A DNA stretch of 64,000 bases from Anabaena minutissima FACHB-250 (GTDB taxonomy: Bacteria > Cyanobacteriota > Cyanobacteriia > Cyanobacteriales > Nostocaceae): the NCBI RefSeq assembly GCF_014697125.1, contig NZ_JACJRG010000018.1:1-64000 (forward strand). Direction: 5' to 3'. The first letter of the stretch is position 1. The number at the start of each line of letters is the position of its first letter. Positions 25,758 to 35,056 of the stretch are shown one piece after another. A program made the position numbers and the translations under genes. Under the pieces are notes generated by a model. It was not told the DNA's origin, searched no databases, and saw only the letters and a list, made by a program, of their open reading frames with translations.

Positions 25758-26726
25758 ATGACCTATCTAGAAACAGCAGCCCAATTTTACAGCGAAGTCG
25801 CTCAAACTCCACAAATAGGACTTTGTTGTGTTCAAAGTACACCTCTGCAACTTCCAGGGCTAAAAATCCCTTTACCTATGCAGGAAATGAACTATGGTTG
25901 TGGAACTACAGTTCACCCTACGGAACTTTCCCATCAGCCTACGGTGTTGTATATCGGTGTTGGTGGTGGCTTAGAAGCATTGCAGTTTGCTTATTTTTCT
26001 CGCCGTCCTGGGGCTGTAATTGCGGTTGAACCTGTTGCGGCTATGCGAGAAGCGGCGATACGTAATTTAGAACTGGCGGCTGAAGAAAACCCTTGGTTTG
26101 ACACCAGTTTTGTGGAAATTCGGAAAGGAGATGCTTTTAATTTACCTGTGGCTGATGCTGTCGTTGATATTGTCGCCCAGAATTGCCTGTTTAATATTTT
26201 TGAACCTGAAGATTTAACTCATGCACTACGAGCAGCTTATCGGGTGTTAAAACCAGGTGGACGCTTGCAAATGAGTGATCCCATTGCTACCCGTTCTATC
26301 CCTAACCATTTACAAGAAGATGAACGGCTAAGGGCTATGTGTTTATCAGGCGCACTCACCTACGAAGAATATACTCAACGTATTATTGACACTGGCTTTG
26401 GTCAAATTGAAATTCGCGCTCGTCGTCCTTATCGTTTGCTAGACGCAGAAACTTATAACTTAGAAAAGCATCTACTGTTAGAAAGTCTAGATTTGGTTGC
26501 TTTCAAAGTAGAAATTCCAGAAGATGGTGCTTGTATTTTTACGGGTAAAACCGCTATTTATGCTGGTTCTGACCCATTTTTTGATGATTCAGCAGGTCAT
26601 TTATTGCAACGTGGCATTCCGGCAGCAGTTTGTGATAAAACTGCTGCTAAACTAGGAGCTTTAAAGCCATCAGAAATAATGATTACTGATTCAACCTGGC
26701 ATTATAGCGGTGGTGGTTGTTGTTAA
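25758..26726 (+). CDS. arsM: Arsenosugar-type arsenite S-adenosylmethionine methyltransferase ArsM
   Basis: ArsM methylates arsenite with SAM. In cyanobacteria the product feeds arsenosugar synthesis. The 322-residue protein has an N-terminal Cys pair (C23-C24, GLCCVQS) and C48 (NYGCGT) that can bind As(III). The SAM-binding motif is YIGVGGGLEALQF (about 65-77), with a further Cys at about 147 (AQNCLFNIF), LKPGGRLQMSDP, and a C-terminal HYSGGGCC tail. This form differs from the classical ArsM by its N-terminal sequence and belongs with the ArsM found beside radical SAM ArsS. It heads a three-gene plus-strand operon with a PiT transporter (15-base gap) and arsS. Confidence 0.85.
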   Translation: MTYLETAAQFYSEVAQTPQIGLCCVQSTPLQLPGLKIPLPMQEMNYGCGTTVHPTELSHQPTVLYIGVGGGLEALQFAYFSRRPGAVIAVEPVAAMREAAIRNLELAAEENPWFDTSFVEIRKGDAFNLPVADAVVDIVAQNCLFNIFEPEDLTHALRAAYRVLKPGGRLQMSDPIATRSIPNHLQEDERLRAMCLSGALTYEEYTQRIIDTGFGQIEIRARRPYRLLDAETYNLEKHLLLESLDLVAFKVEIPEDGACIFTGKTAIYAGSDPFFDDSAGHLLQRGIPAAVCDKTAAKLGALKPSEIMITDSTWHYSGGGCC

Positions 26727-26741
26727 TTTATCATCTTTAAA

Positions 26742-27701
26742 ATGTGGTTAGTAAGTATATTTATTGCTACGCTATTTCTGGCTTATGTTAAAGGAGCTAA
26801 TGACAATTTTAAAGGTGTAGCTACGCTGTTTGGTAGTCGTATAACTAGCTACCAAACAGCAATTTTGTGGGCAACTGTCACAACTTTTGCAGGGGCTTTA
26901 ACGTCCACTATATTTGCTAATGAGTTAGTCAAAACGTTTTCAGGTCAGGGTATTGTTAAAGATGCGATCGCTAATGCTCCTAACTTTCATATTGCAGTGG
27001 CGATCGCTACTGGATTAACGGTACTAATTGCTACAATATTGGGTTTACCTATTTCGACTTCCCATAGTTTAATAGGTGCTATTCTGGGCGGTGCATTAGT
27101 AGCGATTGGACTTAAAGCTAATTTTGCAGTCCTCTTAAGTTACTTTGTTTTACCCTTATTTTTAAGTCCCATTCTTGCTATTGTTTTAAGCGCAGGAGTT
27201 TACAGCATAGTTGAATATATCAAGCCAAAAGTTTCTTTACCCCTAAATCAAAATTTTATTAAGATTGCTCACTATATCAGTGCTGGAATAATCTGTTTTA
27301 CTAAAGGATTTAATGATACGCCTAAACTTGTTTCTCTGGTGATGGTGATTGCATATTTTTCCAGACAAGGGTCAATGATCACTATTGCAATGGCTATGGC
27401 ATTAGGTGGTTTAATTAGCTCTCAAAAAGTTGCTGAAACCATGAGCATAAAAATTACCCCCATGAATCATACTCAGGGTTTATCTGCCAATATCATTACA
27501 AGTAGTTTAGTTATTGCAGCTAGCTATTTTGGTCTACCTATCTCTACAACTCATGTCACTGTTAGTTCTATTTTTGGCGTAGGATTAATAACTGAAAAAA
27601 CTAACAACGTTGTTTTCTTTAAGGTTTTTATTGCCTGGATTTTAACATTACCTATTGCCACCATTCTTGGTGGAATCATTTATAGATTATTGCAAAATTG
27701 A
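26742..27701 (+). CDS. PiT-family inorganic phosphate (possibly arsenate) transporter
   Basis: This 319-residue membrane protein of the PiT family has the duplicated signature GANDNFKGVATLFGS near the N-terminus and GFNDTPK in the second half, each followed by a GLPIS(T)S/THS motif (GLPISTSHSLIG; GLPISTTHVTVS). About ten membrane helices are visible. PiT proteins import phosphate, with arsenate as a common mimic, using H+ or Na+ gradients. Its place between arsM and arsS suggests handling of arsenate, phosphate or an arsenosugar phosphate, but direction and substrate are inference. It is shorter than bacterial PitA (about 500 residues), lacking the large central loop. The arsM stop is 15 bases before its ATG. 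Confidence 0.88.
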   Translation: MWLVSIFIATLFLAYVKGANDNFKGVATLFGSRITSYQTAILWATVTTFAGALTSTIFANELVKTFSGQGIVKDAIANAPNFHIAVAIATGLTVLIATILGLPISTSHSLIGAILGGALVAIGLKANFAVLLSYFVLPLFLSPILAIVLSAGVYSIVEYIKPKVSLPLNQNFIKIAHYISAGIICFTKGFNDTPKLVSLVMVIAYFSRQGSMITIAMAMALGGLISSQKVAETMSIKITPMNHTQGLSANIITSSLVIAASYFGLPISTTHVTVSSIFGVGLITEKTNNVVFFKVFIAWILTLPIATILGGIIYRLLQN

Positions 27702-27738
27702 AACAAAAATATTTGTTATTTATCGGGAGTAGTCATCA

Positions 27739-28731
27739 ATGCTAAATATAGATACAATCATCACGCCATTTAAAACCAAATTAAATGAATCTTTTACTAA
27801 AAAAAAGATTCAGATTTTACAAATTAATTTAGGTAAACGCTGTAATCTTTCCTGTACCCACTGTCATGTAGAAGCTAGTCCCAAGCGCACGGAAGAATTG
27901 TCTCCAGAAATTTGCCACCAATTAATTGAGTTAATAGAGAGATTTCCAGAAATTCAGATTGTTGATTTGACTGGTGGCGCACCAGAAATGAATTATGGCT
28001 TTAAATCATTAGTTGCATCTGCTAGAAAAAACAATAAACAAGTAATTGTTCGTTCTAACTTGACTATTTATTTTGAAAATGGATTTGATGATTTACCAGA
28101 ATACTTTGCCCAACATCAGGTGAGAATTGTCGCTTCTTTACCATGCTACTTAGCAGATAATGTGGATAAAATGCGGGGTAATGGTGTATTTGACGCTTCA
28201 ATTAAAGCGTTGCAATGGCTGAATCAACTGGGCTATGGTACAGACCCGAATTTAATTTTAGACTTGGTTTACAATCCTCAACTCCCCAAGAGTGAAAAAT
28301 TTTCCTTAACACCTGAACAAGGAAAACTAGAACGAGATTATAAAATATTCTTGCAAGAACGTTTTAATCTGATATTTAATCACCTGTTTACAATTACCAA
28401 CCTACCAGTTGGTAGAACCAAATTTCATTTAGAGCGAAAAAATCTTCATAGTAGCTACTTACAATTTTTAGAATCTCATTTTAATGAGAGTACAGTAGAA
28501 CATTTAATGTGTCGTGATCAGCTTTCAGTAGATTATTTAGGTAATATTTATGATTGCGACTTTAATCAAATGATGAATTTACCTGCAAAAACGGCTAACG
28601 GTGAAGCTATCACTGTAGCTAAATTACTAGAATCTGGCAGTTTAAACTTAATTGATGAAATTCAAACTGCTGATTATTGCTATGGTTGCACTGCCGGGTG
28701 TGGTTCTAGCTGTGGAGGTGCTTTGCTGTAA
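27739..28731 (+). CDS. arsS: Arsenosugar biosynthesis radical SAM protein ArsS
   Basis: ArsS is a radical SAM enzyme thought to add a 5'-deoxyadenosyl group to dimethylarsenite, the step that makes the arsenosugar precursor. The 330-residue sequence has the cluster motif CNLSCTHC (C35, C39, C42), DLTGGAPEMN (SAM-binding GGE-like), and a C-terminal region with CRDQLSVDYLGNIYDCDFNQ and CYGCTAGCGSSCGG that may bind an auxiliary cluster. It is the last gene of the arsM-PiT-arsS operon, 37 bases after the transporter, with a GGGAG ribosome-binding site. A bidirectional terminator follows before rpoC2. Confidence 0.87.
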   Translation: MLNIDTIITPFKTKLNESFTKKKIQILQINLGKRCNLSCTHCHVEASPKRTEELSPEICHQLIELIERFPEIQIVDLTGGAPEMNYGFKSLVASARKNNKQVIVRSNLTIYFENGFDDLPEYFAQHQVRIVASLPCYLADNVDKMRGNGVFDASIKALQWLNQLGYGTDPNLILDLVYNPQLPKSEKFSLTPEQGKLERDYKIFLQERFNLIFNHLFTITNLPVGRTKFHLERKNLHSSYLQFLESHFNESTVEHLMCRDQLSVDYLGNIYDCDFNQMMNLPAKTANGEAITVAKLLESGSLNLIDEIQTADYCYGCTAGCGSSCGGALL

Positions 28732-28835
28732 GATAAAAGTCAACTGGGATAGCTTGTTTTTGTTTAATACAGCTTTATTTATCGATGCACAATGTGGTAA
28801 GTCTTTGGCACTAGATAGCACCTACAAAAAAAGAA

Positions 28836-28865
28836 AAAGGCAAAAGAATTGCATCTTTTGCCTTT
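28836..28865. terminator. Bidirectional terminator between arsS and rpoC2
   Basis: AAAGGCAAAAGA (28836-28847) pairs perfectly with 28854-28865, and A-rich/T-rich runs flank both sides. It lies between convergent arsS (+) and rpoC2 (-). Confidence 0.85.
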
Positions 28866-28891
28866 GAAATTTATTTGTTTAATTCTCTAAG

Positions 28892-31800
28892 TTAATCATC
28901 GTCATATTCGTCATCATCATCATCATCATCTTCTTCTTCATAGTCGTCGCTTTGGTCGTCTTCTATGAGATCATGAATTTCATCTGCGATTAAATCATCA
29001 TCATCCAGAATTGCCCGACGATTGGTAAATCCAGTATCTAGACCAGGAGTGTCTAAATTGTAGGCGCGAGCTGTACGGTCATCTAGTACCATATCCAGTG
29101 GATCATCAGTTTCATCTAAAACACTGGTGGTATCTAAAGTAGCATAATCGTCAATCATACCGGGTTCATCATAGGTATTGTAACCAGTTCCCGCCGGAAT
29201 CAATCGACCAATAATTACGTTTTCTTTCAAGCCACGCAACCAATCAGATTTCCCTTCAATCGCTGCTTCCGTGAGAACCCGTGTGGTTTCTTGGAAGGAT
29301 GCAGCAGAAATAAAGCTATCAGTATTCAATGATGCTTTGGTGATACCTAACAATACTGGGGTGTATTCCGCCCTAGCACCGCCAGTAATAGCCATAGCTT
29401 CATTTACCTGCTCAACTTGGCGTAATTCCACCAACTCACCAGGAAGCATAGTAGTGTCACCACCATCATCAATTCTGACTTTGTTGGTCATTTGGCGCAC
29501 AATGACTTCGATGTGTTTATCGGCAATATCAATCCCTTGGGATTGGTAAACCATCTGCACTTCGTTCACTAAGAATGTCTGTACCTTTTGTAAGGCGTGG
29601 CTGGCGCAAGCATAAATTCCGTCTTCTGAACCGAGGCTGAAGAATACCTCTAGAATTTCGTGCGGGTTAGAAGGCCCATCACACAAAGGTTGTCCAACAT
29701 TTACAGGAGAACCATCTGGCATGGCTAAATTTTGTCCAGGGCCAAGGGGGTAATCGGTAACTACACCATTGGCTTCTACGACTTTAACAGCGATCGCTTC
29801 ATCACCATCGCCGTAAACCACTTTTACTTCCCCGCTCCGTTTTGCCAAGATACAGGCTTCTTTGGGTTTGCGGGCTTCTAGCAGTTCTTCAATCCGAGGT
29901 AAACCTTGAATGATGTCCCCAGTTTTCGCCCGTTCAAACACCAACAGCACTAAGTTATCGCCCCGTTGTACCAAGTCGCCGTCTTCTATCTGCAACACTG
30001 CACCAGGACTGACTCGATAAGGACGACCCACGCGGATAGTCACCGCATAGTTTTGGGTGCTGAGAGCTGAGTCTTTACTCGCGGAAGTGGCGGCGGCATT
30101 TTTCACTGAGACAACCTGTCCAGATTCTTCAGCTAAAAATCCAGGGGCAATTTCTGTCCCCGCGACGATTAAGCTACCCGCTTTAACCTTGGGTTGGACA
30201 CTGGTATTCACTGTGATCATGTCACTGTGACGCAGTACCAAACAACGACGCACAGCTTCAGAACCTTTCTGCACACCCCGCACAATCCCACCTTCTTTAG
30301 ATAGGATTTGGGTACTTGCTACCACAGCCCCAGGTGCGATCGTGTCGCCATCTTGGACTTGTAAAGTAGTTTGGGTACTGCCCTGGGTGGCATCAGCCGC
30401 AATATCACGACGAATGACCAAGGATTCCAAAATTACCAACTGCAAGCGTTGAATTTCTGCGTTTTCAGCATCCGTGACTAACTCAATATCTGCTGCCAGG
30501 GGAGAAGCATTATGTTCTTGTTCGCCATCCTGCTCAATTTCCAAAACTAATTGGGTACGTAGCAGTTCCACGCCTTCCACTGATTTAACCCGTTCAGAAT
30601 CTTTGTAAGGCAAACGCTGTACTGCCCGCAACTGAATCGAACGTCCTGTTTGTTGGCTGACAGAGGTAGTGGATGGCACATCAGGATTATTAGGTACGGC
30701 AAACTCCACAACTGGACGGCTTAACAATGCCGGCCCTTCTGGTGACTCCACATATTGGATGTAACGTAATTCTGTGAAAATTCGTCCCAACAATTCTTCA
30801 CCAGCCGGAAGAAATGTGTCGTCACGCCCAATCACTGCCTCTGGGTCATCTACCATCAGTAGTTCCCCTGGCTTCACCACCACTTCCCGTAAAATGTCAT
30901 TTTTCTGGGTAACTTCAACTACACCATTGTTTTGACAGAAGATGTCTTTCACGACCTCAGTGCCAGCTTCGACATATTGACCATCTTCTACCAACAGCAA
31001 GGAGATGTCTTTGTTCACTTCGTGGGTTTCTTCGGGAATCCACAACATTGTGCCGCCCTGCACCACTTCATAGCCCAGCTTGGCTTTACCTTTCTTCTGG
31101 ACTTCTACACCTGCGAATTTCAAGAAGCCGCCTGTGGTGGTACGGTAGTGGTCATCAATCAACTCAGCTACCACTTGACCATTTTGAACTTTTGTGCCTG
31201 GTGTTGCCCGCAAGTTAAATACTTGGTTATTGGCAGTGGTGACTAAGTAATTGTTGCGCCCCTGGGAACTTTGAACGGTGACTGTAGCTTGGTCTAAAAC
31301 CACAGATGCCGTGATAATCTCTATTTCCCTCGTACTCTTACCTGGAGTAGCTTCTGGTAAACGGACGACGCCACCGTGTATAGTCGTTAATTTAGTTGCT
31401 GCCAAAACGCCGTTAGTTTCTACTGCGTCGCCGTTTTTGACGGCCAATTCTGCCCCTGGTGGTAAGTTATAAACTTCCCCAGACAAGATCCAAATCAAAC
31501 CACCTCTGGCGGCTGTGATGGTGGTATTGCCTTGACGGTCTGTTTTTTGTTCAGGAACTACTTCCGCAAACTTCACTTCCCCAGCCAAATCAGAAGCCAC
31601 ATCTTTGACGGCTTTTTCTGTATTGGTACGGGTAGTACGTGCGCCTAGGGCAACTTCTGCCAGTAACTGACCAGTTTTTATTGACTGCCCATCAAATAGA
31701 TATAGTGTCGAACCTTGGGTAAGATTAACTTCTTGGGGTACTGGGGTTTCAGAACCTTCCTTACGTGGTTCTAAAATCAGAATGCCGTTACTTTCCACGT

Positions 31801-32947
31801 ACAAGGCATCTTCCCCGTGGCGGGTACGATAGGCTCTTGTCCGCAATTTTTTTGGTAGCTTGACAGTGCCATCAACCTTGGAACGCACTTGTTGCGCTAC
31901 TTCCCCCGTGAACACACCGCCGGTGTGGAATGTCCGCATGGTTAACTGTGTTCCAGGTTCACCAATACTTTGAGCCGCGATAATCCCCACCGCTTCACCC
32001 AAGTCCACCATCTTAGCGTGAGCCAAACTCCAACCGTAGCAGTGTTGACAGACGGATCGGGCTGCTTCACAAGTTAGAGGCGATCGCACCACAACTTGTG
32101 TCACCCCAGCTTTTTCAATCTCTTTGGCTAAGTCGTCAGAAATCGGAGTATTGCGGGGTGCAATTACTGCTTTTGTAGTAGGATGTATTACATCTTCGCC
32201 TATGACCCGTCCTAGCAAGCGTGTAGACAGCTTGATCAGGGTTTTGCTCCCTTCGGTCATCGCCCGGACAGGAATCCCTCTAGTAGTACCGCAATCAATT
32301 TCCCGAATGATCACATCCTGGGATACGTCAACTAGACGGCGGGTAAGATAACCAGAGTCGGCAGTACGTAAAGCTGTGTCTACCAAGCCTTTTCTCGCAC
32401 CGTAAGACGAAATAATATATTCCGTTACAGTTAGACCTTCGCGGAAGTTGGTTTTGATAGGTAAGTCAATAATTTCCCCTTGAGGATCTGCCATCAGTCC
32501 CCGCATCCCTACCAATTGCCGTACCTGAGAGATATTACCCCGCGCCCCAGAGAAGGCCATCATATACACGGAGTTGAGGGGATTAGTCTTTTTAAAGTGG
32601 ACAACTACTTCATCTTTCAGGGCTTCACTAGTACCGTTCCAGGTATCAATTACCTTTTGGAAGCGTTCTACTTCTGTGATTTCTCCCCGTTGGTAACGGG
32701 CTTCGGTCGCCAGGATTTCTTCCTCAGCCGCCTCCAACAGCCTCTTTTTACTAGGCGGAATCATCAAATCATCAACACTGATGGAAACCCCGGCTCTAGT
32801 AGCGTAGCGAAATCCTAAATCTTTTAGTTTATCCGCCATCACCGCAGTTCGCGCCGTCCCATGATGGGTAAACGCCCAAGAAATCAAATTTCTCAGTTGA
32901 CCTTTGTCAACGACGCGATTGCGAAAAATCATTTTTTCGTTAGTCAT
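28892..32947 (-). CDS. rpoC2: DNA-directed RNA polymerase subunit beta'' (RpoC2)
   Basis: This is the C-terminal half of the split beta' subunit, characteristic of cyanobacteria and plastids. The 1351 residues begin MIFRNRVVDKGQLRNLI after a short leader, contain the trigger-loop region (SGARGNISQVRQLVGMRGLMADPQG) and the conserved EPGTQLTMRTFHTGGVF, and include the large insertion of cyanobacterial beta'' (sandwich-barrel hybrid motifs). The C-terminus is a long Asp/Glu tail (LIEDDQSDDYEEEDDDDDDDEYDDD pattern, shown in part). The ATG at 32945-32947 overlaps a TAGTCAT heptamer repeat; M6 is an alternative start. It is the last gene of the rpoB-rpoC1-rpoC2 block. Confidence 0.97.
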   Translation of the reverse strand: MTNEKMIFRNRVVDKGQLRNLISWAFTHHGTARTAVMADKLKDLGFRYATRAGVSISVDDLMIPPSKKRLLEAAEEEILATEARYQRGEITEVERFQKVIDTWNGTSEALKDEVVVHFKKTNPLNSVYMMAFSGARGNISQVRQLVGMRGLMADPQGEIIDLPIKTNFREGLTVTEYIISSYGARKGLVDTALRTADSGYLTRRLVDVSQDVIIREIDCGTTRGIPVRAMTEGSKTLIKLSTRLLGRVIGEDVIHPTTKAVIAPRNTPISDDLAKEIEKAGVTQVVVRSPLTCEAARSVCQHCYGWSLAHAKMVDLGEAVGIIAAQSIGEPGTQLTMRTFHTGGVFTGEVAQQVRSKVDGTVKLPKKLRTRAYRTRHGEDALYVESNGILILEPRKEGSETPVPQEVNLTQGSTLYLFDGQSIKTGQLLAEVALGARTTRTNTEKAVKDVASDLAGEVKFAEVVPEQKTDRQGNTTITAARGGLIWILSGEVYNLPPGAELAVKNGDAVETNGVLAATKLTTIHGGVVRLPEATPGKSTREIEIITASVVLDQATVTVQSSQGRNNYLVTTANNQVFNLRATPGTKVQNGQVVAELIDDHYRTTTGGFLKFAGVEVQKKGKAKLGYEVVQGGTMLWIPEETHEVNKDISLLLVEDGQYVEAGTEVVKDIFCQNNGVVEVTQKNDILREVVVKPGELLMVDDPEAVIGRDDTFLPAGEELLGRIFTELRYIQYVESPEGPALLSRPVVEFAVPNNPDVPSTTSVSQQTGRSIQLRAVQRLPYKDSERVKSVEGVELLRTQLVLEIEQDGEQEHNASPLAADIELVTDAENAEIQRLQLVILESLVIRRDIAADATQGSTQTTLQVQDGDTIAPGAVVASTQILSKEGGIVRGVQKGSEAVRRCLVLRHSDMITVNTSVQPKVKAGSLIVAGTEIAPGFLAEESGQVVSVKNAAATSASKDSALSTQNYAVTIRVGRPYRVSPGAVLQIEDGDLVQRGDNLVLLVFERAKTGDIIQGLPRIEELLEARKPKEACILAKRSGEVKVVYGDGDEAIAVKVVEANGVVTDYPLGPGQNLAMPDGSPVNVGQPLCDGPSNPHEILEVFFSLGSEDGIYACASHALQKVQTFLVNEVQMVYQSQGIDIADKHIEVIVRQMTNKVRIDDGGDTTMLPGELVELRQVEQVNEAMAITGGARAEYTPVLLGITKASLNTDSFISAASFQETTRVLTEAAIEGKSDWLRGLKENVIIGRLIPAGTGYNTYDEPGMIDDYATLDTTSVLDETDDPLDMVLDDRTARAYNLDTPGLDTGFTNRRAILDDDDLIADEIHDLIEDDQSDDYEEEDDDDDDDEYDDD

Positions 32948-33036
32948 TAGTCATTAGTCCTTAGTCTTGAGTCCTGAGTTATGAGTCCTGGGTGCTGAGT
33001 GTTTTTTACTCAGCACTCAGCACTCAGCACTCGTTA
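32948..33036. repeat. STRR array between rpoC1 and rpoC2
   Basis: TTAGTCAT, TGAGTCC and CAGCACT-type heptamers fill almost the whole 89-base gap, and GGGTGCTGAGTG...CACTCAGCAC forms an inverted pair around TTTTTT. It is transcribed within the rpo operon. Confidence 0.9.
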
Positions 33037-34914
33037 CTAACTGGCAAGTGCTTCTTGAATCGCTTTATTGTAAATAACGCGACCTGGAGTTGTGCGTATA
33101 TACTGAGAAAGTAAATTTCCCTGGGCATCTTGTCTAACGCGGCGGAACTTGTACATTACAGTCCGAGTACCATCTTCGTTATTTGTAATTTCCAGAGGTT
33201 CTGTATCTGGTTCGTCAGATTCTAGTTCACCATCAAACCGCACATAGATATAAGCGTGCAGGTCAATTTGCTCTTGCTGGAAGGCCATAATTACGTCATC
33301 CAGTGAAGCAAAGTATTTACCTGCGCCCTTAGTAGCATTGGGATTTTCGGCAGTTAGGTAATATGCCCCCAATACCATATCTTGGCTAGGTGTGATAATT
33401 GGTCTACCCGTGGCTGGTGACAAAATGTTGTTAGAAGCCAGCATTAATAGCCGTGCCTCAGCCTGACTTTCTAAGGACAGAGGTACGTGTACCGCCATTT
33501 GGTCTCCGTCAAAGTCAGCGTTAAACGCAGGACAGACTAAAGGATGTAGTTGAATCGCTCTACCTTCCACCAAAATCGGCTCAAAGGCCTGAATACCCAA
33601 GCGGTGCAGTGTCGGCGCACGGTTGAGCATGACGGGGTGTCCTTCAATTACTTCTTCCAAGACATCCCAAACACTGGGGTCATTGCGAGATATCAACTTT
33701 TTCGCAGCTTTGATATTATTTACCATGCCACTGCGAATCAGGCGATTAATAACAAATGGTTGAAATAGCTCAATGGCCATTTCTCTGGGCAAACCGCACT
33801 GGTGAATCTTCAGCTTTGGCCCAACTACAATTACAGAACGGCCAGAGTAGTCAACCCGTTTACCCAACAAGTTTTGCCGGAAACGTCCTTGCTTACCCTC
33901 AATAATGTCAGACAAGGATTTCAGGGGTCGGTTATTTGCTCCGACCACGGTGCGTCCTCGACGACCGTTGTCAATCAACGCGTCCACAGCTTCTTGCAAC
34001 ATCCGCTTTTCGTTCCGCACAATAATTTCTGGTGCGAGAATTTCTTGCAGTCGTGCTAAACGGTTATTCCGGTTAATAACGCGGCGATATAAATCATTCA
34101 AATCGCTGGTAGCAAATCGTCCGCCATCCAGCTGCACCATTGGGCGCAAATCTGGAGGAATTACGGGAATGACTGTCATCACCATCCACTCTGGCTTTGA
34201 ACCGGTAGCAATGAAGTTGTCAATCACCCGCAGGCGTTTAATCAGTTTGGCCCGCTTTTGTCCTTTGGCATTGCCAATTTCTTCCCGGAGGTTTTCAGCT
34301 TCTTGCTCTAAATTAATGTCAGCCAACAAGCGCAATAATGCTTCTGCACCAATGCCTACTTCTACACCCTGCAACAGAGAATCTTCACTATAAATTTGGT
34401 CTTCAATTTCTAACCACTGGTCTTCACTCAGTAGCTGTTTATAGGTTAAAGTTTCAGCGTTGCCAGGACTCAAGACAACATAAGAGTTGAAATAGACAAT
34501 TTGTTCCACATCCCGCAAGGGCATATCTAGGAGGATGGAAATATAACTGGGAATCCCTTTGAGATACCAAACGTGCGCTACTGGGGCAGCAAGTTTAATG
34601 TATCCCATCCGATGGCGGCGCACCCGTGATTCGGTGACTTCTACACCACAACGCTCACAGACAATACCCCTATGGCGGACTCTCTTATACTTACCGCAGT
34701 GACATTCCCAATCTTTCGCAGGGCCAAAGATGCGCTCACAAAATAAGCCATCCATTTCTGGCTTGAGGGTACGGTAATTAATCGTTTCTGGTTTGGTGAC
34801 TTCACCGACTACCTGTCCATTAGGTAATGTCCTCTCACCCCATTGGCGAATCCGTTCTGGTGATGCCAAGCCGATTTTTACGTAGTCAAACTGATTAGTT
34901 TGGGCAGGTCTCAT
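33037..34914 (-). CDS. rpoC1: DNA-directed RNA polymerase subunit gamma (RpoC1)
   Basis: This is the N-terminal half of the beta' subunit. The 625-residue protein carries the zinc-ribbon CHCGKYK...CERCGVEV (about residues 70-88), the clamp helices and the absolutely conserved catalytic loop NADFDGDQ (about residue 450-470), which holds the active-site Mg. The end is ordinary for cyanobacterial gamma. The ATG is preceded by heptamer-rich sequence, with no good ribosome-binding site visible. Together with RpoB and RpoC2 it forms the RNA polymerase core. Confidence 0.97.
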   Translation of the reverse strand: MRPAQTNQFDYVKIGLASPERIRQWGERTLPNGQVVGEVTKPETINYRTLKPEMDGLFCERIFGPAKDWECHCGKYKRVRHRGIVCERCGVEVTESRVRRHRMGYIKLAAPVAHVWYLKGIPSYISILLDMPLRDVEQIVYFNSYVVLSPGNAETLTYKQLLSEDQWLEIEDQIYSEDSLLQGVEVGIGAEALLRLLADINLEQEAENLREEIGNAKGQKRAKLIKRLRVIDNFIATGSKPEWMVMTVIPVIPPDLRPMVQLDGGRFATSDLNDLYRRVINRNNRLARLQEILAPEIIVRNEKRMLQEAVDALIDNGRRGRTVVGANNRPLKSLSDIIEGKQGRFRQNLLGKRVDYSGRSVIVVGPKLKIHQCGLPREMAIELFQPFVINRLIRSGMVNNIKAAKKLISRNDPSVWDVLEEVIEGHPVMLNRAPTLHRLGIQAFEPILVEGRAIQLHPLVCPAFNADFDGDQMAVHVPLSLESQAEARLLMLASNNILSPATGRPIITPSQDMVLGAYYLTAENPNATKGAGKYFASLDDVIMAFQQEQIDLHAYIYVRFDGELESDEPDTEPLEITNNEDGTRTVMYKFRRVRQDAQGNLLSQYIRTTPGRVIYNKAIQEALAS

Positions 34915-35056
34915 ACTTAAGTGCTGAGTTTTGAGTTTTGAGTAGATTATTCAATTAAAAGATGTGAGTTCAGAGATATCTAAGTTCTGGATGCTGAGTA
35001 TTAAAAACTCAGCACTCAGCACGGGCTAAACGCCCTGCTACCGCTAACAGCACTCA
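34915..35056. repeat. STRR and GGCTAAACGCC repeat between rpoB and rpoC1
   Basis: The 142-base gap holds GTGCTGAG/TTTTGAG heptamers, an inverted CTGAGTATTAAAAACTCAG hairpin region, and one full GGGCTAAACGCCCTGCTACCGCTAACAGCACT unit (about 35023-35055), ending at the rpoB stop codon. Confidence 0.9.

Noticed and set aside
33661..34390. Plus-strand open frames opposite rpoC1 and rpoB
   Set aside because: Long antisense frames are common opposite these conserved genes and have no starts or homology.
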